DNA of 64,000 bases from Sphingomonas sp. Leaf407 (GTDB lineage Bacteria; Pseudomonadota; Alphaproteobacteria; Sphingomonadales; Sphingomonadaceae), in contig NZ_LMQO01000001.1 in assembly GCF_001425385.1 (NCBI RefSeq), positions 1,354,501 through 1,418,500 of the forward strand, written 5' to 3'. Of this stretch, positions 1 through 9,402 are shown one piece after another. The stretch's first letter is position 1. Each line of letters opens with the position of its first letter. The notes below the pieces were generated by a model, which was not told the origin of the DNA, made no database searches, and was given only the letters and a program-made list of their open reading frames with translations. The translations under genes and the position numbers were made by a program.

Positions 1-361
1 TGCATACATCCTCCTGTGTGCCGAGATTTCTATCTCGTCGGACGGATGCTGCTCCCCGGTTGGCGAACGTTCGCTTTTCAGAAAAAATACGCGAATTTCG
101 GTATTTACGCGAGGGGCTTGCCCTGCACGGGAACTTTGGAGACCGGATTAATCGCCGGCCGTTCAGCCGCTTTGCGAAAATTCGGGGTAAATCGCTCAGG
201 ACGGTCCGGTGACGGACAAAGCGGGAACCGGTTCGCGCAAGACATTGATCGCTGGGCGAATATCGCCGCTATCGCTCCCTTTCCCTTCCGATACGGACCA
301 ATCGTTATCGATCCGTATCGATCCCGAGCGCACGGCAATCCTGCTATTGCGAAGCTTTCGC
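1..361. other. Intergenic leader upstream of the TonB receptor
   Basis: I see no convincing gene here. Reading frames cross the stretch but have no ribosome site and no recognisable protein. Positions 78-110 are clearly richer in A and T than the surroundings and could hold a promoter. An inverted repeat at 290-319 is listed separately. Any regulatory region of a preceding gene lies outside the window. Confidence 0.5.
290..319. promoter_or_regulatory. Inverted repeat upstream of the TonB receptor
   Basis: GATACGGA (290-297) and TCCGTATC (312-319) are perfect 8-base arms around a 14-base centre, 43 bases before the first plausible ATG of the siderophore-receptor gene. The centre also carries repeated ATCG steps. 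It could be an operator for an iron regulator or a leader hairpin. It does not match a classic Fur box well enough for me to call it one. Confidence 0.3.
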
Positions 362-2560
362 ATGTCCGCTAGGCGGCAGCGCTCGGGGGATTTGAACTTG
401 GTGTACGATATTCCTTTGCAGCAGTTGCTCGCGCTGGCGCTGACGGCGGTGGCGACACCCGGCCATGCCGGACCGGTCGACCTGCCCGATGCGCAGCGCG
501 ACATCGTCGTCACCGGCCGCGCCTCCCCCGCCCCGGCGGCGGCGGACGATCGCTACCAGCCGGTGCCCGATGCCTCGACGTTGCGCTCGGCCGCCTCGCC
601 GCTCGCCGTGCCGCAGGCGGTCATTATCGTTCCCGCGCAGGTGATCGTCGACCAGCGCCCACGCTTCCTCGACGACGTGCTCGCCAACGTCAGCGGCATC
701 ACCCAGGGCAACACGTTGGCGGCGACGCAGGATACGGTGTTCAAGCGCGGGTTCGGGGCGAATCGCGACGGATCGGTGATGCACAACGGCATGCCGGTGG
801 TGCAGGGCCGCGCGTTCAACGCCGCGACGCAGAGCGTGGAGGTGCTCAAAGGCCCCGCCTCGCTGCTCTATGGCATCATGGACCCCGGCGGGGTCATCAA
901 CCTCGTCAGCCGCAAGCCGCTGCTCGACGCGCAGGGCAGCGTCGCGCTGACCGGGTCGGCCCATGCCGCCGGGCGCGTCGGGCTGGAGGCGATGGGCGAC
1001 GTGACGGGGCGGATCGCCGGCAATCTTGCCGGACGGCTGGTGCTCGACCATCAGGAAGAGGATTACTGGCGCAATTTCGGCGAGCGGCGCGACACGCTGA
1101 TCGCGCCGTCGCTCGGCTGGTATGGCGGGGCCACGCAGGCGATCCTGTGGGTCGAGCTGCGGACATTCGACACGCCGTTCGATCGCGGCACCTCGCTCAA
1201 TCCGGTGACGCTGACCCCGCTGGCGGTGCCCCGGCGGCGACGGCTGGACGAACCGAACAACCGGATGACCGGCGACAGCCAGTTGGTGCAGCTTGCGGTC
1301 GACCATCGGCTGGGCGGCGGGTGGAGCGCGCATCTCGCGACCAGCTTCAACAGCGAGCGCTATGACGCCGGGCAGCTCCGCGTCACCGGGGTCAATCCCG
1401 CGCGCGGCACGCTGACGCGCAGCAACGACGCGACGATCGGTTCGGTCAGCACCGACGCCTATGCGCAAGCCTATGTCGACGGCGGCTTCACCGCGCTGGG
1501 CGTCGAACACAAGATCCTGATCGGCGCGGAGGGCGAATATCGCCGCTATTATCGCCGCGACCTGATCCGCCAGGCGGTGCGCGGCGGCGCGTTCAGCTAT
1601 CTGAACCCGGTGTATGGCCGCGAGCCGTTTCCGTCGACCGTGTCGGCCAGCGACAGCGACCAGACCGATACGCTCTACAATTATTCGTTGTTCGCGCAGG
1701 ATTCGGTGACGATCGGCGACCTGATCGTCATCGCCGGCGGGCGGTTGCTGGGGTATGACCAGCGCGCCGGGCGCGGGCGGCCGTTCACCGCCAATACCGA
1801 CCTGTCGGGATGGGACGTGGTGCCGCAGGCCGGGCTGGTATGGCGCGCGACGCCGGTGTTCTCGCTCTATGCCGGCTATACCCGCTCGGTCCGCCCGACC
1901 TCGACCATCGCGCCGCTGGCCGGGGGCACGACGATCACCGCCGCCTTCGCCCCCGAACGCGGCCGTTCGCTGGAGGCGGGCGCGAAGCTCGACCTGCCCG
2001 GCCGGATCACCGCCACGCTGGCGCTGTACGACATCGACAAGCGCAACGTGCTGGTGTCGCAGCTCAACCCGGCGACCGCACTCACCGAATTCCGCACCGC
2101 CGGCCGCGCCGCGTCGCGCGGGGTGGAACTGGATGTCGCGGGACAGGTGACGAACGCGCTCAGCCTGATCGGCAGCTATGCCCATACCCGCGCCCGTACG
2201 ACGGAGGACCCGTTGTTCGCCGGCAATATGCTCGCCAATGTCGCGCCCGACACCGCGTCACTGTCGCTGGTCTATGACGTCGGGCCGGTTGCCGGCGGCG
2301 ATGGCCTGCGCATCGGCGGCGGTGGCCGCCATGTCGGGCGGCGCGCGGGCGACAGCGCCAACAGCTTCTTCCTGCCGGCCTATCAGATCGCCGATGCGTT
2401 CGTCAGCTACGACCTGCGGCTCGGCGGACGCGCGGTAACGCTCCAGTTCAACCTGCGCAACCTCTTCGATACGACCTATTACACTTCCGCCATCAACCAA
2501 TATGGCGTCGCGATCGGCGACCCGCGCCGGGCGATCGGCACGCTGCGCTTCCGCCTGTGA
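362..2560 (+). CDS. TonB-dependent siderophore receptor
   Basis: Outer-membrane receptor expected to import a ferric siderophore using TonB energy. A signal peptide ends near residue 36 (ATPGHA). A TonB-box-like DIVVTG follows at about 45-50, then a plug domain with SVEVLKGPASLLYG and PGGVINLVSRKP, and a long beta-barrel rich in alternating polar and aromatic residues to the C terminus. The 732-aa length is normal for the family. The start is uncertain: ATG 362 has no good ribosome site, while GGGGGA at 385-390 sits well before TTG 398 or GTG 401, which would give a short, more typical signal peptide. The next gene, 16 bases downstream, encodes a reductase commonly paired with such receptors. 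The substrate cannot be read from sequence. Confidence 0.9.
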   Translation: MSARRQRSGDLNLVYDIPLQQLLALALTAVATPGHAGPVDLPDAQRDIVVTGRASPAPAAADDRYQPVPDASTLRSAASPLAVPQAVIIVPAQVIVDQRPRFLDDVLANVSGITQGNTLAATQDTVFKRGFGANRDGSVMHNGMPVVQGRAFNAATQSVEVLKGPASLLYGIMDPGGVINLVSRKPLLDAQGSVALTGSAHAAGRVGLEAMGDVTGRIAGNLAGRLVLDHQEEDYWRNFGERRDTLIAPSLGWYGGATQAILWVELRTFDTPFDRGTSLNPVTLTPLAVPRRRRLDEPNNRMTGDSQLVQLAVDHRLGGGWSAHLATSFNSERYDAGQLRVTGVNPARGTLTRSNDATIGSVSTDAYAQAYVDGGFTALGVEHKILIGAEGEYRRYYRRDLIRQAVRGGAFSYLNPVYGREPFPSTVSASDSDQTDTLYNYSLFAQDSVTIGDLIVIAGGRLLGYDQRAGRGRPFTANTDLSGWDVVPQAGLVWRATPVFSLYAGYTRSVRPTSTIAPLAGGTTITAAFAPERGRSLEAGAKLDLPGRITATLALYDIDKRNVLVSQLNPATALTEFRTAGRAASRGVELDVAGQVTNALSLIGSYAHTRARTTEDPLFAGNMLANVAPDTASLSLVYDVGPVAGGDGLRIGGGGRHVGRRAGDSANSFFLPAYQIADAFVSYDLRLGGRAVTLQFNLRNLFDTTYYTSAINQYGVAIGDPRRAIGTLRFRL

Positions 2561-2576
2561 CCGGAGACCGTACCCG

Positions 2577-5033
2577 ATGACCCGCCGCGTACTGTTCCAG
2601 ATCCACTGGTTCCTCGGCATCACCGCCGGCTTCGTGCTGGCGGTGATGGGTGTCACCGGCGCGACGATCGCGTTCGAGGACGAGATCGTCGCCGCGCTCA
2701 ATCCCGGCATCGTCACCCTCGCGCCCGCCGCCGCCCCACCGCTTGCGCCCGACGCACTGGTCGCCGCAGCGTTGCGTGCGCATGGCGGGAAGGTGACGCG
2801 CTTGACGCTCCAGCGCGATCCGACGCTGGCGGCAAAAGTCACCTTCGCCCCGCCCAAGGGGCAACGGCGCGGCGAGACGCGCTATATCGATCCGCGCAGC
2901 GGAGCGCTGCTGCCCCATCCCGTGGGCGAAGGCTTCTTCCGCTTCGTCGAGGATCTGCACCGCTGGCTGGCGCTGCCCGGCGGGGCAAACGGGATCGGAC
3001 GACAGATCACCGGCTTTTCGGCGATCGCGCTGATCTTCTTCGCGCTGTCCGGCCTATATCTGCGTTGGCCACGCCGCGCGCTCGATTGGCGGGCGTGGCT
3101 GGTGCTCGACCTGCGCAAGACCGGGCGCAACCTCTACCGCGCGCTGCATGCCGTCGTCGGTGGCTGGGTGCTGGTCTTTTACCTGTTGAGCGCGCTGACC
3201 GGGCTTACCTGGTCGTACGACTGGTACAAGCAGGGCGCACGCTATGTCCTGACCGGCAAGGCCGGCAACGAGCGCGAGCGGCGTGGGGCGGAGGCGGACG
3301 GCCCCGCCCCCGCGCTCGCCCCGGCATGGGCGACGTTCCTCGGGAGCGACGGCGCGCGCTACGACCGCGTCACCATCACCGTGCCCAGCGGCGATGCGCC
3401 GGTCACGATGCGGATGCTGCCACGCGGCGCGCGCTTCGACCGGATGACCGACGAACTGCGCTTCGACGTGGCGACCGGCGCGCTGGTGAAGGCCGAACGC
3501 TATGCGGCGCGTGGGGCAGGCGAGACGATCGCCGCGAACTTCTACGCGCTGCACACCGGATCGTTCTTCGGCCTGCCCGGCCGGATCGTGATGCTGCTGA
3601 CCAGCCTGACGATGCCGCTGTTCACGATCACCGGGCTGTTGCTCTATCTGGCGCGGCGGCGGAGCAAGCGCGCGCTGGCGGCGGTCGCGGCGAGCCTGCC
3701 CGTCGCGACCGGGGGCGACGGACACGACCTGCTGGTGGTCCACGCCTCGCAGACCGGCAATGCCGAACGGCTTGCCCGCCTGTCCGCCGCCGCCTTTCCC
3801 GGCGCGCAAATCGCCGCGCTGGGCGATCTCGATCCCGCCACGCTGGCACAGGCGCGCCGCGCGCTGTTCGTCGTCGCGACCTATGGCGAGGGCCACGCCC
3901 CCGACCGCGCCCGCCGCTTCGAGGGGCGCGTAATGGCAGCGCCCGCCGATCTCGCGCAGCTCGACTATGCGGTGCTGGCATTGGGCGACCGGCAATATCC
4001 CGAGTTTTGCGCGTTCGGTCAGCGGGTTGATGCGTGGCTGCACCGAAGTGGCGGGCGACGCCTGTTCGACCGGGTCGAGGTGGACGGCGCCGACAATGAC
4101 GCCGAACGCCATTGGCAGCAGCAACTGGCCGCGATTGCCGGCCATGCGATCCAGCCCGACTGGCAGCGTGCCGATTATGGCCGCTGGACGCTCACCGCGC
4201 GCGAGCAGGTCAATCCCGGCAGCCCCGGCGCGCCGGTGTTCCGCGTCATCCTGACCCCGGAGGTGCCGGTCGCCTGGCAACCCGGCGCGATCGCCGAAGT
4301 GATGCCGCGACACGATCCGGCACGGGTCGACCGCTGGCTCGCCACGGCCGGACGGGACGACGATGCCACGTTGCGCGCATCGCTTGTCGACAAGGTCCTG
4401 CCCGACGATCCGGCCGCCCCGCTCCGCCCGCTGGCGCACCGCGACTATTCGGTCGCCTCGATCGCCGAATCGGGCGCGGCCGAACTGCTGGTGCGCGCCT
4501 GCCCTGCCCCCGACGGCGGCCTCGGCCTCGGATCGGGCTGGCTGACGCGGGTCGCCCCGCTCGGCGGGACGATCGCGCTGCGCGTCCGCGACAACCCCGG
4601 CTTCGCGCCGGCGGCGGACGATGTGCCGATCGTGCTGATCGGCAACGGCACCGGCATCGCCGGGCTGATGGCACATCTGCGTGCCCGTGCGCGGATTGGG
4701 GGTGCGCCGGCATGGCTGCTCTATGGCGAACGGACCCGCGCCCACGACCGGCCCTATGCCGCCGAACTCGATTCGTTGCAGGCGCAAGGCACGCTTACCC
4801 GCCTCGATCTCGCCTTCTCGCGCGATGCGGAGTGCGGCCGCTACGTCCAGCATCTCGTCGCCGAGGCGGCCGACGGGATCGCCGACTGGGCGGCGCGGGG
4901 GGCGGCGATCTACGTCTGCGGCAGCCTGAGCGGCATGGCCGGCGCGGTCGACGCCGCGCTGCGGGCGATCCTCGGCGACGAGGTGCTGGAGACGATGGCG
5001 CAGGAAGGCCGCTACCGCCGCGACGTGTATTGA
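2577..5033 (+). CDS. PepSY-TM / flavodoxin / ferredoxin-NADP reductase fusion
   Basis: An 818-aa inner-membrane flavoprotein. The N-terminal part is a PepSY-associated membrane module, with the first helix at about residues 8-32 and further helices near 150, 195 and 345. A cytoplasmic flavodoxin domain begins near 382 (VVHASQTGNAERLA). It is followed by an FAD/NADP reductase module with RDYS (about 622) and an NADP-binding IGNGTGIAGL (about 685), and a C terminus typical of sulfite-reductase-type flavoproteins (YVCGS, RYRRDVY). It probably passes NADPH electrons across the membrane or to a bound ferri-siderophore. Its position directly behind the receptor supports a role in releasing iron. 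The reductive role is inferred from family and context. Confidence 0.85.
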   Translation: MTRRVLFQIHWFLGITAGFVLAVMGVTGATIAFEDEIVAALNPGIVTLAPAAAPPLAPDALVAAALRAHGGKVTRLTLQRDPTLAAKVTFAPPKGQRRGETRYIDPRSGALLPHPVGEGFFRFVEDLHRWLALPGGANGIGRQITGFSAIALIFFALSGLYLRWPRRALDWRAWLVLDLRKTGRNLYRALHAVVGGWVLVFYLLSALTGLTWSYDWYKQGARYVLTGKAGNERERRGAEADGPAPALAPAWATFLGSDGARYDRVTITVPSGDAPVTMRMLPRGARFDRMTDELRFDVATGALVKAERYAARGAGETIAANFYALHTGSFFGLPGRIVMLLTSLTMPLFTITGLLLYLARRRSKRALAAVAASLPVATGGDGHDLLVVHASQTGNAERLARLSAAAFPGAQIAALGDLDPATLAQARRALFVVATYGEGHAPDRARRFEGRVMAAPADLAQLDYAVLALGDRQYPEFCAFGQRVDAWLHRSGGRRLFDRVEVDGADNDAERHWQQQLAAIAGHAIQPDWQRADYGRWTLTAREQVNPGSPGAPVFRVILTPEVPVAWQPGAIAEVMPRHDPARVDRWLATAGRDDDATLRASLVDKVLPDDPAAPLRPLAHRDYSVASIAESGAAELLVRACPAPDGGLGLGSGWLTRVAPLGGTIALRVRDNPGFAPAADDVPIVLIGNGTGIAGLMAHLRARARIGGAPAWLLYGERTRAHDRPYAAELDSLQAQGTLTRLDLAFSRDAECGRYVQHLVAEAADGIADWAARGAAIYVCGSLSGMAGAVDAALRAILGDEVLETMAQEGRYRRDVY

Positions 5034-5135
5034 TCGGACTCATCGTGGGAGCGGAAAGAAAATGCCGCTCCCTAAAAACCACTTTCCTACACGCGACGTT
5101 CGCTGGAACATACAGCGAACATCGAGGAGGAAGGC

Positions 5136-5561
5136 ATGACGACGATCGAAGCTCCCGGGGGGTTCGTCCCTCAACTGGCGCTCAGTTTCGGGAATCGCGG
5201 CGGCGCACCGGCAGCGGTGACGCGCGCGACGCCGCTGCCGGTGCGCACGACCCTGCCCCCGGCGGATACCGTCGCACTGGTCGGGCAAGCGAGCGATACC
5301 GGGCTGATCGGCCCGTTCCTGCCCGAGCCCGGGCGGACGATCTGGATCGCGCTGACCGGTGACTGGCGCGGCACCGTGCGCGTACTGCGGGCGAGCGACT
5401 CCGCTGCCACCCCGCTGCCACTGACGATCGGCGGCAGCGACTGGGGCGTGTTCACCGCCAACGCGCAGGAACCGGTCGGCGAGGAGAGCGTCGCGGGCGC
5501 GGCATGGTGGCTGCAGTTCGAACGGACCGGCGGCACGCTGGGCTATGAGGTGCGCCAATGA
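5136..5561 (+). CDS. Hypothetical protein, first gene of the polysaccharide cluster
   Basis: A 141-aa protein that I do not recognise. It has no signal peptide, membrane helix or cysteine motif. The sequence is rich in short beta-like stretches with Trp and Gly (IWIALTGDWRGTVRVL, WWLQFERTGGTLGYEV), which suggests a small beta-sandwich of the type seen in phage or surface accessory proteins. GAGGAGG at 5124-5130 is a strong ribosome site for ATG 5136. The stop overlaps the start of the SGNH hydrolase by four bases (ATGA), so the two are probably translated together. Confidence 0.75.
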   Translation: MTTIEAPGGFVPQLALSFGNRGGAPAAVTRATPLPVRTTLPPADTVALVGQASDTGLIGPFLPEPGRTIWIALTGDWRGTVRVLRASDSAATPLPLTIGGSDWGVFTANAQEPVGEESVAGAAWWLQFERTGGTLGYEVRQ

Positions 5562-6865
5562 GCATCGACAGCCTTGCCCGCGCGCTCGCTGTCCGTGCCG
5601 CCATGCCGGCACTCGTCCGGCCGCAGCGGGTCGCCACCCGCATCTTCGGCGGTCGCATCTATAACGTCCGGCCGGTCACGACCGATGTCGTCACCTATGA
5701 AACGCTGATCGCGCTCGCCGCGCCGGCCGAGGCGATCCGCGTGCTGTTTGCGTTCGGCCAGACGGTGTCGGGCGATGCGGTGACGCCGCGCGCCACCGTC
5801 ACCGCCGCCAGCGTCGCCTCGATCGCGCAGATCCCGGCGGGTGAGACGGTGCTGGTGCCGGTGCCCGACTGCGTGCCGTCCGGCGGGACCATCCCGCAGT
5901 TCGCGCCCGCAGGGGCGGCAGGCCGGCGGGTGTTCTATCGCAGCGCGTGGGTGTCGCTGCCCTCGGTGCCGCGCGGTGACGGTCATGGCGGCGCGCTCTA
6001 TGCCGTGCGCACCTCACTGTCGCTCGCCGATGGCAGCGGGAACGTCGTGCTGCTCGGCAACGGCACCGACCGGTTCGACAATTGGGACGCGCACCCCTCG
6101 GGCCGGTTGTTCCGGATGCGCTCCAAGATCGGCGTGTCGGCGACCAACTGGGCGGGGATGACCGATGCGAACAGCATCGCCGCCACCGGATCGCCGGTCG
6201 TCGGCCTCGAATATCTGGCGCGCGGCAAGGTGGTGAGCGTGATGGGCTTCGGCGACAGCATCGCCGAAGGGCGCGGCACCTATCTGAACGAGGGGTTCGG
6301 CCTGCCCGCCTGTGTCGCCGCGTCGCGCAATCCGGGCGGGATCGCGTTCGAATGGTCGAACCTCGGCTGGTCGGGCCATGCGATGGCGCAGACCACCGAA
6401 CAGGTGCAGGCGGCGATCGCCTTCGGCCTGCGCCCGTCGCTGGCGGTCGTGCCCCTCGGATCGCCGAACAATGCCTCTGGCGGGGCGATCACCCCGGCGC
6501 AGGTCGGCGCGATGCGGTTGCAGGCGGCGGAGGCGACCGCCGCGCTGGAACGCGCCGGCGTGCCCGTCCTGCCATTCACATGGGCGCCGACCGACCCGCG
6601 TGTCCGCGCCTATGGCGCCAGCGACGCGCTGCGCCGCGCCTATGGCGCCGATGCGGCGGCGATGGCGCGTGGCGGCGGCATGGTGTGCGACTTCGCCGAG
6701 GCGCTGTCCGGCCCGCCCGACGCGCAGGGGCAGAGCGTGCCGCCGGCAAATCTGATGCCCGATGGCATCCACCCCGGCGACGCGGGCAACGCCATCCTCG
6801 CCAACCTGCTGCGCGCCGCGCTCGATCGCATGGCCGATTGCCGCCCCGGCTATCGCGCCGCTTGA
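5558..6865 (+). CDS. SGNH/GDSL-family hydrolase
   Basis: A 435-aa esterase-type protein. The catalytic half begins with GFGDSIAEG (Ser near residue 232). A Gly block (NLGWSGHA) and an Asn block (LGSPNN) follow, and the protein ends with DGIHPGDAG, giving the Asp402/His405 dyad. The N-terminal 220 residues form an uncharacterised beta-rich region. No signal peptide is visible. In a polysaccharide operon such enzymes usually remove or transfer acyl groups on sugars, but the substrate is unknown. The start overlaps the preceding stop, which fixes the start codon. Confidence 0.8.
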   Translation: MSIDSLARALAVRAAMPALVRPQRVATRIFGGRIYNVRPVTTDVVTYETLIALAAPAEAIRVLFAFGQTVSGDAVTPRATVTAASVASIAQIPAGETVLVPVPDCVPSGGTIPQFAPAGAAGRRVFYRSAWVSLPSVPRGDGHGGALYAVRTSLSLADGSGNVVLLGNGTDRFDNWDAHPSGRLFRMRSKIGVSATNWAGMTDANSIAATGSPVVGLEYLARGKVVSVMGFGDSIAEGRGTYLNEGFGLPACVAASRNPGGIAFEWSNLGWSGHAMAQTTEQVQAAIAFGLRPSLAVVPLGSPNNASGGAITPAQVGAMRLQAAEATAALERAGVPVLPFTWAPTDPRVRAYGASDALRRAYGADAAAMARGGGMVCDFAEALSGPPDAQGQSVPPANLMPDGIHPGDAGNAILANLLRAALDRMADCRPGYRAA

Positions 6866-6923
6866 TCCCGGAGGCTTGCGGCGCGATAGGATACGGTATC
6901 GCATCGCAAGCTGGGGGGCATGG

Positions 6924-8093
6924 ATGGCGAAGCGGTTTCTCTGCGTCCATCAGGGCGCCGAACTCTACGGATCGGACCGGAGCTTCCTGCAGGCGGTGCG
7001 GAGCCTGCGCGACGGCTGGCCCGATGCGCGCATCGACGTGCTGCTTGCGGTCGACGGGCCGCTTGGCACCGCGCTCGCCGATGTCGCCGACCGGGTCCGC
7101 GTGCGCGACCTGTGCGTCCTGCGCCTCGCCACGCCCGTCCGCACGCTGGGCAAGGCGACGGTCGCCGCGCCATGGTATCTGGCCGCCGCCGCCTATGACA
7201 TGGCGCGCGCCGATCTGGTCTATATCAATACCATCGTCATTGCCGATTTCACCGCCGCCGCCCGGATGATGCCGGGGCGCAGCGTGATTCATGTCCGCGA
7301 AATTCCCAAGCCGCGCGCGCTGCCGATTCTCCGCGGCCTGCTGCGCTGGAGCCGCGCCGGGCTGATCTTCAATTCGGCGGCGACCCGCGCCATCTTCGCG
7401 ACCCTTGCCGACCAGCGTCACGCCGTCATCCATAACGGCGTCGATCCGATGGAGGGCGCAACGGCACCAGACCTGCCGCCCCGTTTCACCCCAGAACGCC
7501 CGCTGCGGCTCGCGATGCTCGGCCGGATCAGCGACTGGAAGGGGCAGGACCTGTTGATCGAGGCGCTTGGCCGTCTGCCCGCCGGGCGGACGGCGGCGAT
7601 CCGCCTGCGCATCGTCGGCGGCAGCTACCGCGACACCCCCCAACCCGTCGCCGCGCTGACCGCCGCCATCGCCGCGCACGGGCTGGAGGACAGCGTCACG
7701 CTGGAGCCGTTCCGCGACGATCCGGGCGGGGTCTATGGCTGGGCCGACCTGTGCATCGTGCCCTCGCGCCTGCCCGAACCGTTCGGGCGAGTCGCGATCG
7801 AGGCGATGGCGCATGGCCGCCCGGTCATCGCCGCCGCGCACGGCGGCCTGATCGAGATCGTCACCGATGGCGATTCGGGCTGGCTGGTTACCCCGAACGA
7901 TCCGGCGGCACTGGCCCGGGCGATCGCCGCCGCGCAGGACGATCCGGCCGAGATCGCCCGGCGCGGTGCGGAAGCGCTCGACCGGTTCGGCACCCACTTC
8001 GCGACCGCGATCATGGATACCGCGCTGCGCACGACGATCGCATCATGGTTGCCACCACAAAGCGCCCGCGACATGCGCCGCGACCAGGCGTAG
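6924..8093 (+). CDS. GT-B glycosyltransferase (family 4 type)
   Basis: A 389-aa cytoplasmic sugar transferase. The C-terminal Rossmann domain carries the GT4 signature: LRLAMLGRISDWKGQDLLIEA, then the donor-binding stretch PSRLPEPFGRVAIEAMAHGRPVIA (conserved EX7E with Glu at both ends), then GGLIEIVTDGDSGWLV. The N-terminal acceptor domain starts RFLCVHQGAELYGSDRS. GGGGGG at 6913-6918 precedes ATG 6924. The gene lies 58 bases after the SGNH hydrolase and is followed by the polymerase gene. It most likely adds one sugar of the repeating unit; donor and linkage are not predictable. Confidence 0.88.
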   Translation: MAKRFLCVHQGAELYGSDRSFLQAVRSLRDGWPDARIDVLLAVDGPLGTALADVADRVRVRDLCVLRLATPVRTLGKATVAAPWYLAAAAYDMARADLVYINTIVIADFTAAARMMPGRSVIHVREIPKPRALPILRGLLRWSRAGLIFNSAATRAIFATLADQRHAVIHNGVDPMEGATAPDLPPRFTPERPLRLAMLGRISDWKGQDLLIEALGRLPAGRTAAIRLRIVGGSYRDTPQPVAALTAAIAAHGLEDSVTLEPFRDDPGGVYGWADLCIVPSRLPEPFGRVAIEAMAHGRPVIAAAHGGLIEIVTDGDSGWLVTPNDPAALARAIAAAQDDPAEIARRGAEALDRFGTHFATAIMDTALRTTIASWLPPQSARDMRRDQA

Positions 8094-8103
8094 GATCGCG
8101 GCC

Positions 8104-9402
8104 GTGGGGGACATCGGCAGGAACGGCTTTCTGCTCGCGACCACGGTCGCGTTGCTGTGGCCGCGCTATTTTTTCGTGAACGTCGCGGGCAAGGGCGTGA
8201 GCGGCTATACCGCGATCACCCTGCCGATGCTGGTCGGCGCCGTCGTCGCGCTGCTCGGTTCGGGGGCGACCCGTGCGATCGTCGCGCGCGGCATGGCGCA
8301 TACCCTGCCGATGCTGCTCGCGGTCGTTGCGTGGTCGGCATGGCGCATCCTGACCGACCTGACCGGCCTCACCCCGGCGGCATCGCTGATGGAGACGGTG
8401 CAAGACCTCGTCTTCACCACCGGCTGGCTGTGGATCGGGATGGTGTTCCTCGCCGATCCGGTGGCGATGGCGCGGTTCCCCACCGTGCTGCTGATCGCCG
8501 GCATCGCCGCCACCGGCTTCGGTCTGATCGAATATGCCAGCGGCCAGCCGTTGCTTGCCGCGCTTGGACTGAACCGCATCGCGGCGGGCGACGCCAACCA
8601 GCTCCGCGCGATCGCCTCCGCCTCGTCCGACGCCGCGTCGGGGTTCCGCATCAAGGCCAGCTTCGCCCATCCGATCGTCTATGGCCAGGCGATGGCGGTG
8701 CTCGCCCCGCTGTCGCTGCATTACCTGCTGAGCCGTGGCATGGCGCGGCGGCTGGGCGGTACGCTGCTGGCGGTGGCGATCGTGGTGGCGCTGGTCCTGT
8801 GCGGATCGCGCTCGCCGCTGATCGTGTTCGGCGTGGCGCTGATCGTCTATGGCGTCCTGCGCCAGTTCGACGTGCGGCGTCCGGCCCGGCTGCTGGTGCT
8901 GAACGTGGCGGGCGTCGGCGCGCTGATCGCGCTGCCGGTCGTGGTGGACGCCGCACAGGACCTGATCGCCGGAACCGACGGCCGCGAGGTCGCCAGCACG
9001 CAGGTCCGCGCGCTTCAGTTCCAGCGTGCCCGCACCGCGCTCGACCAGCGTGCGCTCGCCGGATATGGCGGGGGGCAGGCCAAATATCATGCCGGCGTCG
9101 TCGGCCGCAACGACGTGCTGACGGTCGACAGCCAGTATCTCGTGCTGGCCGTCGATCACGGACTGGTCGGCCTCGCGCTCTACGCGCTGATGACGCTGGC
9201 GATCGTGCTTACCGGCGCGCGGCTGGCGATCGGCGCGCGCGATCCCGGACGGCGCAGCATCCTCGGCTTCTGGACCGCGCTGGTCTGCGGCAATGCCGCC
9301 GGCCTCTCGATCGTCGCGATCGACGACATGCTGACCTTCACCTATCTCGCGGCGGGGGTGTTCGTCGCCCATGCCGGGCGGCCGCCACATGCGCCAGGCT
9401 GA
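8104..9402 (+). CDS. O-antigen ligase / Wzy-like polymerase membrane protein
   Basis: A 432-aa polytopic membrane protein with about ten or more hydrophobic helices. One large periplasmic segment around residues 285-345 contains RALQFQRARTALDQRALAGYGGG and DSQYL, as in the O-antigen ligase/polymerase superfamily. It probably polymerises or transfers lipid-linked repeat units in the periplasm. The start is GTG 8104 with AGGA at 8092-8095 overlapping the upstream stop. ATG and TTG alternatives inside the preceding gene are less likely. The stop overlaps the flippase start. Confidence 0.85.
   Translation: MGDIGRNGFLLATTVALLWPRYFFVNVAGKGVSGYTAITLPMLVGAVVALLGSGATRAIVARGMAHTLPMLLAVVAWSAWRILTDLTGLTPAASLMETVQDLVFTTGWLWIGMVFLADPVAMARFPTVLLIAGIAATGFGLIEYASGQPLLAALGLNRIAAGDANQLRAIASASSDAASGFRIKASFAHPIVYGQAMAVLAPLSLHYLLSRGMARRLGGTLLAVAIVVALVLCGSRSPLIVFGVALIVYGVLRQFDVRRPARLLVLNVAGVGALIALPVVVDAAQDLIAGTDGREVASTQVRALQFQRARTALDQRALAGYGGGQAKYHAGVVGRNDVLTVDSQYLVLAVDHGLVGLALYALMTLAIVLTGARLAIGARDPGRRSILGFWTALVCGNAAGLSIVAIDDMLTFTYLAAGVFVAHAGRPPHAPG

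Noticed and set aside
16..372. A 118-codon frame at the left edge
   Set aside because: No ribosome site or recognisable features, and it lies in the leader of the receptor gene.
344..2185. A 613-codon open frame opposite the TonB receptor
   Set aside because: Arg/His/Gly/Gln-rich shadow sequence typical of antisense GC-rich frames; the receptor on the plus strand is unmistakable.
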